NCBI GenBank assembly: GCA_000969725.1
Contig: JXSR01S060935.1
DNA length: 38,964 nt
Strand: one strand, 5' to 3'
Origin: Ophiothrix spiculata
Taxonomy: Eukaryota > Echinodermata > Ophiuroidea > Amphilepidida > Ophiotrichidae
Shown: positions 12,601 to 24,600 of the stretch, piece after piece
Position numbering within the stretch: position 1 is the first letter of the stretch
How the letters are laid out: every line of letters starts with the position of its first letter
The notes under the pieces: model-generated
Told to the model about the DNA's origin: nothing
Databases searched by the model: none
The model's input: only the letters and a program-made list of their open reading frames with translations
Made by a program: the position numbers and the translations under genes

Positions 12601-15600
12601 TGAGAAAATGATTTGAAACAAAGGCGTTTTTTTTTTTTGGAAAAAAAAACAACCCTCAATGCATATTCATCAGATGATAATCAAAAAAGTTCTTCTTTAA
12701 TTGATAATTTTTTTATTTCCAAATCAAAATTGGGATGAAATTATGGAAATGGCTCATAAAACAGGCTCCTGGTTATCTGGAAATCTTAAGGGACAGGAGC
12801 CCCTTTGTTTTCAAGATTTCTGGCTCCAGGTCCATGTTGGCTTAAGGATATGCTTGATCAAGAGCCTTGTTCACTTTGGTCTCAGACAATATGGATAAGA
12901 AAACAAAAATATCACATGAGGGGTGTATAGAATTGATAAGATCTATGCAGATCATCACAAAACGGCAACTCTGTAATTTGGTAACAAATCACAACCAACT
13001 AAAGCTGAATTCATACTTGTGACGCATTGGGTTTGGAAACGTACGGAGCATGTGTACATCATTGTTGTTTTGAGCTGAAAATTCAGTGCACACATGCTCT
13101 GTGCGTTTCAGAATGCAATGCGTCATGAGTATGAATTCAGCTTAACTAGTGTTGCCAGCTTCTAGAAACACCTGATTGTAGGCCAAACAATAACTTATTG
13201 GACAGTGTAAACAAAAATCCAGAGTACAGGGACCCATTATTTGTGAATGGAACCCTACCATGGATTTGTGTTTAATTTGTCCAATAAATATTTATTTTGC
13301 CTATAGAGTGAACACGATTTGAAATGATATTTTCTGAGCGAGTACCAAGTTATATTGAATTCGTAATTGAGAACTTCTTATATTTATTTTCAACAATATG
13401 TTTCCTTTGAAATTCAACATGTTGATCTTATTTAAATGCAAACATATGTTGTACATTTCTGCATGGCCTAAACTTAGTTCTAAATTGTTTCCTGGTTGTT
13501 GAAGCATTTTTTCTCCTACATAAAGCAACTTTTTTTTAAAGCATTAGATATATTTTGCATGTATTTGTTTTACACATCTGTTGGCATGCTTATACTCTGC
13601 CAACTAAGAAGTATAAAGTAGGAAATCAGTCTCTGTTACAAGAGCCATCGAATATCCCTTGTATTCTACAACAATGTGAGCTGATGTTTTTGTATTGTGT
13701 AAGATACTAGTAATGATTGATTATAATTTATCAATATATTTTGTGCAAGAAATTTCAATATTTGGGTATTATTTTGGGCTAATTTTGTTGCTAGCACCTA
13801 GACAAATCTTAAGACGCTTTGACGACTCTAACCAGACTCTAGCAAGTTAAAATAATTTGAACCTTAATGTCGCCGTTAGTGTCTAGGCTAGCTGCGTCTT
13901 GCTAGTATATCATGGGCAGGACTTTGTCCTTCAAGATTTGTAGAGTATTGTCAGCGAAGCTGGCGTTTTAATAATGATGATATGAGCTACTATTGGTTGC
14001 TTTGTTAAATTTAAAATAAAGCATGCTATTTCTGCATGTTCTTGATTTAATTTATAGATATATTTATCACATATGTGATGGCTCACCCCAAAAGGGGGGG
14101 GGGGGACTTTGCAGATGATATCAATTTTGATTTTATCATTTCATCTGTTACAGCATTTTCTAAGCCTTAATATGACACCTAACTTGTTGAAATTGATCAA
14201 GGCAATCACATTTTACAACAGAAAATCTGCTGGAAATTCTTATTATTTTCTTTATTTTTTGCTGCCTATTTTCATCAGTTTCTTGAAAAGTATTCTGTCG
14301 CAAAGTCCCCCTTTTCAGGGTGAGTCATCACATATGTGACTGTCCACCGCAAACATTTTGCAAAATAGGCATTTATTGTATTGAGATATAGAGAAAAGTA
14401 CATATAAAACAAAATCGAGCTTTTTACAGTTTTTGCAACGTATCTGAAACAAACAATTTCTAGATGTAGTAAATAGGAAATATCCAAAAGACCAACAAAT
14501 ATTGTTTAGTTGTAATCCACCGACTGACATTCAGTTTGAAAGTCCCCCAAAAGGTTTTTTTATTTGCTGTATAAAAGAATACCGACCCTATTTTCAAAAA
14601 TTCCTTTTAAAAAAATTTCTTTTCCAATTTTCACATTCTGAAATGTTAAACAAGTACCATGTTAAAGCTAAAGATACGCTTTTAAGCTGCAGTAAAAGGA
14701 AATTGACCTGGGGGGGGGGCATTCAACTTTGAAAGAGGTAGGTATGTCAGCCGCGAAGCGCAAAAATGGGGGTCAGGTGAACTGATTTTTCTGTAGAAAA
14801 TGGACCTTTGAAACCGATTTTGGGGGGTCTAGTGAACTGAAATTTTTGCCAAAAATAGCTTCTGAGCTGAAAAGTTTAGCATTTCCTGATCCATTTTTGC
14901 AGTTAGAGCTAAAATGTTGTAGTTTTTCTTAAAAATGGTGTCAAAAGAATTAAATCACACTGAAAATAGGGATCTATAGTGAGCGGCCTGGTGGCCTGAA
15001 AAAGGGGGTCTTGACCGCCGGACATATATATCCTGCCCACATATGTGAGTGCCCCCCCCCCCCTGGGGAAATTAACCAGAGGCTAACTTTTCTGTAGGTT
15101 TGTGGTGAACAGTCACTGTTATATTTGCATCAGTGTAGCTACTAACTTGTGGTATATGCCAGCAAATTCCCAGCTTTCTTTATTTGTGCATGTACATATT
15201 CTTATCATTTTTGTTTTCGTTGAATTTATCCATTTTGCATTTTAAATTGCTTTCATGGTCTTTATCTCTTTACTAACAAAAAGTCCAACCAGTATTTTCT
15301 CCTTAAAATAGTAGATGCGTTTTAGAATAATTAATACATAACCTAATTGTTTCATTTCAGAAATGAGTGAATTATTTTGACAAGAATTAATTTGCACAGA
15401 TCTGAATTGTGGGTCTATGTTTGGATGCATGTGTGGATCACTGATTAGAACCACCAATACCATATAGCCCATAAACCCTGTCACTTCAATATAAATTCCC
15501 AGAAGGGATTTCAGTAAAGTACAGGAGAAATGAAAACAATATAGAATGAAATTGGCTACGTGTACCAGAACTAGTATCAGTACCGTTCCCTAGATCTCCC

Positions 15601-18600
15601 CTCCCATGGACCCAGCAATGACCCCGGGTGAAATTCTAATTTTGCTGGGACTTTAGTTTGACTCAGAGAGTACCAGACATGGTATATACACTAAAGTCAA
15701 CAATATTGATCGAGAGCCTGAAACATGGCTAAGGGGTGCACTATTTGATTCTCAGGGGGGGAGGGCATGGAAGTTTTTATGAGAAAAAAAAAACTTCGCC
15801 GACAAAGGCGGCGAAAAAAAAAATCTTGACCAGAAATGAGGAAGAAAAAATAAAAGTTTACCCAACTACTTCAAGTTAAAGAAAAACATAAAAAATAAAA
15901 TAAAAAAATCTAAAATAAAAAAAAATTGACTCGACCCTAACTTCCATGCCCCCCTGAATATCAAATGGTGTGCCTCTAACATGTACTCGTTGTCTGCAGG
16001 TATGTAAACCAATGACGCTGTTATAGGCCCATGACCTACGCCAATACTATGATATTGTTACAAGATGTATCATACCCCTGATTTGTACTGGTACCCATGT
16101 ACTTGGGACTTTGAATGATAGCATTCATTACCTGTACTGTCATGAAAGCCCAAAGTGGCAATTGACTCTACCCATCTATTTCATTTAAGCCTGCTTGTTT
16201 ATCTTCTGTGATTGTTATTTCTTTGTCAGAGTGGTACGTACCAAGAGCAGCCTTCCACGAGTCCTGAGTCTTGGAGATGACATGTCAGAGGTCGGTGGAG
16301 AGCTGCCTCCGTGCCAGAGGATGGGGGTCATGTGTGCTTTCGAATCCATCAGTGCTGTAGAGGAGTATGTATGGGATTAAAATGAGGGGAGGGGGGGGGG
16401 GTTCGGTGGAGAGTTGCCACCATGCCAGAGGATGGGGGTCATGTGTGCTTTCGGATCCATCAGGGCCGTCGAGGAGTATGTATGGGATTAACCCCAGGGG
16501 GAGAGAGAAGTTGGTTTGAGCTGCCTCTGTGCCAGAGGATGGGGTTCATGTGTGCTTTCGGCTCTATCAGTGCAGTAGAGGAGTATGTGTGGTATTAAAC
16601 TGAGGGAAGAGGGGGGGGGGAGGGGTAGGAGAGCTGCCTCCGTGTCAGAAAATTTGAGTTGTGTGCTTTCAGCTCTATCAATGCTGTAGAGGAGTATGTA
16701 TGGGATTAAACCTGGCTGGAAGGGGGTTGGTGGGGTTGAGGTGTCGGTGGAGTGCTGCCTCCGTGCCAAAGGTCATGTATGCTTTCGGCTCCATCAGTGC
16801 TGTAGAGGAGTATGTGTGGGATTATTTTACCATTCAGACCCTCACCTTGGAACAACTTTTTGGATGAGGGTCTGGATAAAATATTACTTACACAATTTGG
16901 TTGCTAAAAGGCCAGGCCTTTTATCCGTTTGTGATGCGGTTGCAGTTCGTTTTGCACTGTAAGGGTACTGGTAGTGGTATTGAATGTGGTAGTGGTACTG
17001 AATCTCAACCTCAACCTGATACCATTCAATCATGTGCTTATACGGACAAGTACCCTTAAAGTGCTAAACACACCGCAACCGCACCGCAAAAGGATAAAAG
17101 GAATCTGGCCTTTACACACCCAATATTCAATGCTCAAAAATCAAAATGGAGTTGTTATCAGTTTGTCTATGCTTTTTGCAAATTGTTAAAATGCATCTAT
17201 AGGAGATTTTTTTTCCTTCAGAAATGTATTTATTTATTTATGTATTAATTAATTATTTATGTAATTAATTATGTATTTATTTATTATTAATTAATTAATT
17301 GATTAATTAATTAATTAATTAATTAATTAATTAATTAATTAATTAATTAATTAATTGATTAATTAAGTAATTGATTTATTGATTTATTTTTCTATTTATT
17401 TATTTATTCATTTACCATTTGTTTGTTTGTTCACAGGTCATTTGACAAAGTCATCGACAGATTTGCTGACATGCAGTTCAACTCCCAGGCAGACCATGAT
17501 GACCTTTCACCTATGGTAAGACACACTCATTTATTTGCTAAATATTTAATCATAAAATTGTATTCTTGAAGGAGACCATAATCATACCAAGTAAAAAACA
17601 AAAGCATTTTTCACTTTTCATTAACATTGTCATTGTATGGTAATAAATTTTGTATAACCATTTTATTCCAAGGGATATTTTGGCTCCAGCAGATTTAAAG
17701 GGCGGTCAATGTCCGTCAGTGATGTAAGTTACTACAAATTGTTTATCTGAAAGGTGCAATTCATGATTTTTATATGATAAAAACCTTGCCTCTTTTCTAG
17801 CGAAAATATATACAGAAAATTTCACTTATTTCCAACCATGCGTTTCCCAAGTTACAAACTTTTCAGCATTTTGAAAATGCCCATAGACTACTGAGTTGTA
17901 ATTACTGTCAGGGCCCCGACAATAATTAGAAAATAACACATTTTCTCAAGTTTCTAAAAAATGCAAGCACATATGAAAGAATGTTTTGGGGATCGTAACA
18001 TATACAACTTGAGGATTCTTATAAGCTAAAAAACTAAATTTTGATAGAGGTGACATTGAGAGTGAAAAGTGGATCATGAATTGTCCCTTTAATTGATAAA
18101 GATCAGAATTTTGATGAAATACTTGTTTTTTGATTTAAGAGGATTATTAGTTTGATGCATAAAAAGTATCACATCACATTGTAAAAAAATGGCCCGAGCA
18201 AATAATATGGATATTAATTGCGAATGAAATTTTTAATTCTTGTGAACAAGCTATTATTTAATACCCTATTTTTAACAACTGGCTTATTCTGAACAATTAA
18301 AAGACTCAATTATTTTGAAAAAGTGGCAGATTTCATTCTGGCACTAATATTTACCAGTAATGCAAGACCAAAATAAGGAAAGGTCACCTGTGGAGGGTAA
18401 ATGAAGACGGGACTTGTCAGTAGGCTTCACTTAAAGGGGACAATATTTTTAAATGTTATTTGTTGGTGATTCATAGGTTAGAAATAACAGTCAATTACCA
18501 GATAATGGGAAAATTTTGATCAAAACCTTCAGAAAAGGCAAATATTTGAATTTTATTTTGTTTGTTGATCTTGTTGAGTACGAGGCTTTTCTCTGAACGT

Positions 18601-21600
18601 ATTGATTGATGCTATATATATCAAGAAAGAAGCACAGATTTGTTTGCAAAACATTTCTTTGACATCATAGATTGCAGATAAATCAAAAGATATTTGAAGT
18701 TTGGGTTAGATCTCCTGAAAAGGCCATTTAAAAATTTCACGATAGGGGGCAGTATTTATCGTTGTCGACAATGATAATTAAAAATAAAAGAATATCTGAA
18801 TATTTTGATATATGGGTTTTGAATTTGACAATGAAACTTTGCATGCTGTCATTATTGCCGCTTATACTTCAACTGATGCAAAAATCTCAAAATGCTTGGG
18901 AAAAGTTTGGGGATGCTGCTGAATTTGTCCAATGCCCCTTTAAGTTTTTTCAAAGCATATGTTTGGAACTACTATAAAATGGAATGGTTTGACCTCAGGC
19001 TGGTATCAACAAGCCTTTTGTCAACAATGTCATCGACAAAAGAAATTTTAGGCTTTGTCGACAAGCCTGTTTCTTATTAAGTTTGTCGACAAAAGGTAAA
19101 TATATAGAACTAATAAAATAAAATGAAATAAAACAAAAACATAAATAAAATACAATGCTTGAGAAAACTGAAAAGATTAGTGTTGTAATGGAAATTTAAC
19201 TTGACATTTTATTTGTGGCAGCATCGACTTTTATACATTAATGTTCAATTGACTTCTATATTGCCCACTCTTAGTAATAAATTGATTAAAAGAAATTAAT
19301 GAATATCTGTTGTGAATTCATTTATGATTATTTCATTAACAACTGTCATAAACTTTTGAAAAGTTTGCTATAATCATGACAATACATCCCAGCGCTACAT
19401 TTCAGAACCGGAAGGGTGAAAACCCAGCAAGAGACCACATGTAGTAATTTTAATCGCCTTTGCTGCATTGATGAAAATTCATTGTCGATGTCGGTCGCTT
19501 AAGTGTTGGAGGTTTGTTGACAATGAAAATGCTTGCCGATACCAGCCCTACTTTGACCAAAAATAGTTACTTTCAGTAATGCTGAACTTTCAGATAGGCC
19601 GAAACCATAGTCGGCCTCCAAACAAAATTTTCCCTACCAAACATTTGGTTGTGACGTCACCAAATATTTACCATCGAATTTAAAGTATGAACGGGTAACA
19701 AATATTTGGTCCATGTATATGGCAATTCAATAACATGTGCAATCTAGCGCGAAATTTTATTTGGTCTCAACTCGGTGTTGAAGTTATTTTGTTTGGAGTC
19801 ACTCGTCATTTTGACGTCACGACCAAATGTTTGGTAGGGAAAATTTTGTTTGGAGGCCGACTATGGTTCGGCCGTAATGCTGTTTTTGTGGTGTGACCAG
19901 CACGATAAGCTGAATGAGTGCATGCGTAACGATTATGCATAGTTAAATAATCTTGAAACTGATCAATAAAACATCTTTCCAAAAGTTTGGGAAAAAATAG
20001 GGATAAAAACAGAAGCAAGATGGGATAAAAGAAGACATCAGGACCTTCCCATCATGCCTTGCTTCCAATGGAATTTTTGTACAGGATTTAATGAGAGGGT
20101 TTAGAGAAGAAACATAGCATAATCATCAGAACTCATCCCAATTGTGCATTTAAGATATGTTTCATCCCTAAATTCTCTCATCACAACCCATACAAAAAAT
20201 CCCATTGGAAGCGAGGCATGATGGGAAGGTCCTGATGTCTTCTTTTGTTGGGATGATAGTTTTCAGGCATTTCTTTGCCATAGCGTAAACTGTCAAGTGT
20301 AATATAAATTGTCTTTGTGTGTGTGTGTATTAGTGGGTAAAATTTTGCAGTGGACATGAAATACTCTGTCGCTATATTTTCGAAAAACCTTATGAAGACA
20401 TTTCTCATAACGACACCTTATATTTCAAACAAGTTTCACATTGGTTCATATTGAAGAACAAAAAAACTCCATAACCTATTTCCTGTTATTTTGCTCCTAG
20501 GGGTGGGGAGTTACTTTGTAGAAAGTAATTTAAATAACTATAATCATTATTATTAATAAAAGGAGTTTTGGGAATGTTCTGCAAATTCAGATAGCAAAAT
20601 CAGGCTCTCTGGTTTTTCAATCAGTCTCTTTTCTTTGCAAAATGGGGTATTTTGATTGGTTTTCTTTTCAACATTTCAAAAATTTTGTGCCAAATGAAAT
20701 GATGCAAATTGAAGCATTTCTTTACAAAAAAATGTGCCAAAATAGCACAAATTTGGGCAAAAATACATGCAATTTTTGACTCAAAAATTGGTAGGTTTGG
20801 TATATGGATGGGTAATTTTTTGTGAAAATTGGATGGGTGTCTTCAAATTGCACAGAGGCACATCCCTACACAAACCAAGTTGAGTACCCCCTGGGTTTCA
20901 CTAAGAACAGTGTAGATTGCTAAGGCAGAATCCATTCTCCAAAACCAATATTTTGAGAAGCTTGAACAAACCAAAAAAAAAGATCAAACAAAACACACCA
21001 ATAAAATAAAAAACTTCCTATGGAAAACAAAATATACAACAACCACTCATCTTACTCCTTAAAGGAGCATGGTCCGACTTTTCCGCACTTGAATTTTGCT
21101 TTTATTTTTGTGATCACCACTCAATAGGTCTAAATTTCAAATTTTATTTAAATGGCCACACCGTTTTGATTTTATATGCATTTCATAGCTTCCTATAATT
21201 TGTTGTATCTAATTATGGTTACCATAATTAGACATATTTTTACTCATATCCCCAAAATCAAACATGCTTTATCCGTGAAATTTCACATGGAATATGAGAA
21301 AAGAATGAGTCATGTTTTGGTACCAAAATCAAATGAAGTTTGTAAAAAAAAAACTTCAAGCAATTTGACCATGCTCCTTTAATCAACATCTTCAAAAAGA
21401 TGCAACATATTGCAAGATTAAGTTTCCTTCTTAAGAAAACAAAAACAAAACACTTGCACCTACATTTTCAAAAACTGAAAAAGAAGATTTCTTCGAGCAG
21501 AAGGTACAGGCAACATCAACAAGCGTGTCTTGAAGCAAACCACATCGGAAGGAGAAATTAACTTTATACAAAAATGTATTTGGGTTACTTACAAATCGGG

Positions 21601-24600
21601 AATGAAAACAGAAGACGGGATAAGAAATAACATGCTTGAATACTCGGTGGAATAAAATCAATATCCTCTGATCATATGTTACCCCAGGCTATGGCTTAAT
21701 ATTTGTATTGAGTTTTGAAAAATACACAACTGAATTGTACAGAAATATAAGTTAAGTAAACAACATTGTATATGGGCAGATCTGTATTCTTTTTATTTTA
21801 TCATCGACATATAAATGTACCATTTTGTTTATTTGTTTGGTTATAAACTTTATAAACTTTATATAACCAAGTTGAACAAATTTTGGTTATATAAACATAA
21901 AGTCTGAATGGAACTGCTCCACAATATCTTGTCGGTTTTGCAAAGACCTGTATCGATGATAAATCATTCTGCATTTCTGGACCCTCGATTTGGAACAGCC
22001 TCCCGCAAAACATCAGGGATGCGCACACTCTGAGTAGTTTCCAGAAGGGTCTGAAGTCATATTTATGTCCATCTTTTTGACTCTGCACCCTGGTAGTTTT
22101 ATTGATTCTCTCTTTTTATTTTGGTGCTTTGATCAACTTAGAAAAGCGCACTATAAGAAACTGTTTGTATGTATGTATGTAAAGTACCCTGTACAGTCCC
22201 CTTTTTAATTCATCTTGAATCCTAAACAAGTCAAACAATTTCTTGCAATGTGAAAAAGCAAAGTCATCATTAAAAAGTTTTGAAACTCACTATTTTTTGT
22301 CAACTCTGGTAAATTGCAATATATTAATAACCTGTGTAATAGTGAGGCCAAATTCAAGAAGAATTTGTTTCCTCTTTTACGTAAACAACCACACTTCCAA
22401 TACTTTTACACTTTCAATACTTTTACACTATGTTTACTATGACAGTTGATTTTACAGTATGTCTGTAACGTCCTCGCTCACATTGCTTGCATGTTTAAAA
22501 TGCAATATTATGCACACGAGGCCGAAAGTGTGAGGACTGACCAATATTTTCAAAATATGTTGAGATTTTTATCTGGTTCGTTTCAAACATGATGCTTTCA
22601 GAATCGAACCCCTAACTTAAGGTGTCTGGTCCATGCGCCGTCCACTCGTACCAGTAAGCGCTAGTTCCCGAGTTGGTAAGTGCCTCAATACGCATGCGCA
22701 TATTCTCTGAGTAGTGTTTTGAAGCTAAAAATTGCCATCTTTTAGTATTTTCTGGAAAATTAAGTCGGTGACCCCCATTTTTTTTTTTTTTATTTGAAAG
22801 AACATACTTGTGCGCAACTTTTGTGAAAAAATTAACAAAAATGCTTGGGCAGATTTTTTGAATCAACACTAAATAATGTCACATTTCCCATGGACTTCTG
22901 TACTAATTTTCCCCAAAAACCTCCAAAAATGCTGTTTTTAAACCGACTCTCATGCAAAAACGAGTCAGGTAACCCCCAATTTTTATTTTAAAAATCGGTT
23001 CTGCATCGATAAAATATCATTCATGCTGATTTTTACTAGAAATCTTAGGGCAGATCTATTATGGACCAGACACCTTAAGTTTCTGCCTCTGTCTCTGCAT
23101 AGATTGCAAAATTAAAGTGACTCTGCTTTTAAATGAGCATAGTCCGATTGCGTCAACTTTTTTCCAAACGTTTTGAGATTTTGGCACCAAATTTTTGTTC
23201 AATTTTTCTCATGAAAAACCCATGTGAAATTTCACGGCTGAATTACATTTCATTATTGAGATATACATGAAAATGTGTCTAATTATGGTAACCATAACTA
23301 ATTTTACACAGTAACATATAAGCGGCTCTAAAATACAAAATAGCCCATAGAATCAGCTCGATTGAGCTGAAATTTGAAACTTACAAATCTTTTGAGTGGT
23401 CATCTTTCATATATGATATTAAAAACTCAATTTTGAAAACTCGGAACAAGCTCCTTTAACTGAAAAGTTATCAATTCTAGACATTTATATACAAATTGAG
23501 ACCAAAGTTACAAAAAAGAATGTCATGTACCCCTTAGAGCTTAAAGGGTTTACAAACATAGTTTGATTCTTCGAGGTGCTTGCATCTACTTTAGGCTCAG
23601 AACTTTTCAATCACCCCTTGCATACCTGTGGTGACTGTTTTGAGCTTGCCCTACTTAAGATGCTGCTGCAAATTTTTTAATGTACCCAGTCATGTGCATG
23701 CAAGAAATTTGTATCTGAAATACCTGCCATTTTTTCAAAAATTTTAATTGCACACTGTATAAAGACAAGTCATGGTTCAGTGGTTCCTGAAATGGTTCTT
23801 CAGGTGAACAACCATTTCATGAGCCACTGACATATGGGAAAGAAATTTTGAAGGTTTTTATTTTGCAATCTAGTACTAGTGGTGAAACGTTAAAGGGGCA
23901 TAATAAAATTCTAAAATTTTATTTGTGGATGATTTACACTTCATATGTTAGAAAATAGCAGCCAATTACCAGATATCAGGAAAATTTGGATTAAAACCTT
24001 CAGAAAATTTGAATTTTATACTGTTTATTGATCTTGGGTATGAGGCTATTCTTTAAATGTATTTATTGGTGCTTTATGATGCTTTATATCAAGAAAGATC
24101 CAAGATTTGTAAAATATTCCTTTCACATTTTAGATTGCATATAAATCAAAAGAAATTAAAAGTTTGCATGAAGATCTCCTAAAAAGGCCAATTTTAAAAA
24201 ATGCAGTATTTACCGTTGTCGACAATGATAATTAAGAATAAAAGAATATAAAAATATTTTGGTATATAGGGCTTGAATTGGACAATGAAACTTTGCATGC
24301 TGTCATTATTACCGCTAATACTTCAAATGATGCGAAAATCTCAAAATGCTTAGGGAAAAGTTTGGATGATGCTGAACTTGTCCAATGTCCCTTTAATGGA
24401 GATACAACTTTCTTGCACTCACATGACGAGTTGTCACCGTGCCCTGATTTCAACACGGAGTGAGCATTGCACTGAATAGCAAGTGATCTCACCATTGTCG
24501 CAAGGGTCTCCTTAAGCCATGAGAGCTACACTAGCACACCACAAGTGTTGGTCAAAATAACACATTTAGCGTGGCTTGCATCGTAAGATGCAACTACCTA

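Larger units (their letters stand above)
7721..16229 (+). other. ACC intron 4
   Basis: An 8.5-kb phase-2 intron. It contains MITEs, two LINE fragments (9245-9769 and 11190-11860), the candidate microexon (12126-12149) and several homopolymer G/C tracts. Stretches without recognisable features are about 7908-8494, 10218-11004, 11861-12125, 12150-12507, 12703-13000, 13306-14066 and 15076-15723. Confidence 0.7.
16365..17436 (+). other. ACC intron 5
   Basis: A 1.07-kb phase-2 intron made almost entirely of repeats: the exon 5 copies, a MITE (16905-17114), and a (TTAA)/(ATTT) tract at 17222-17409 leading into the polypyrimidine acceptor of exon 6. Confidence 0.75.

Noticed and set aside
14331..15050. 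One larger element bounded by CACATATGTG at both ends
   Set aside because: The motif is a 10-bp self-palindrome and no longer inverted repeat joins the two positions, so I annotated only the two smaller MITEs.
16661..16962. Open frames in the exon 5 copy region
   Set aside because: They are off-frame readings across tandem exon fragments and a MITE.
22612..22869. 85-codon open frame on the - strand
   Set aside because: It starts inside the TTAAGGTGTCTGG MITE and reads through a homopolymer; no recognisable protein.
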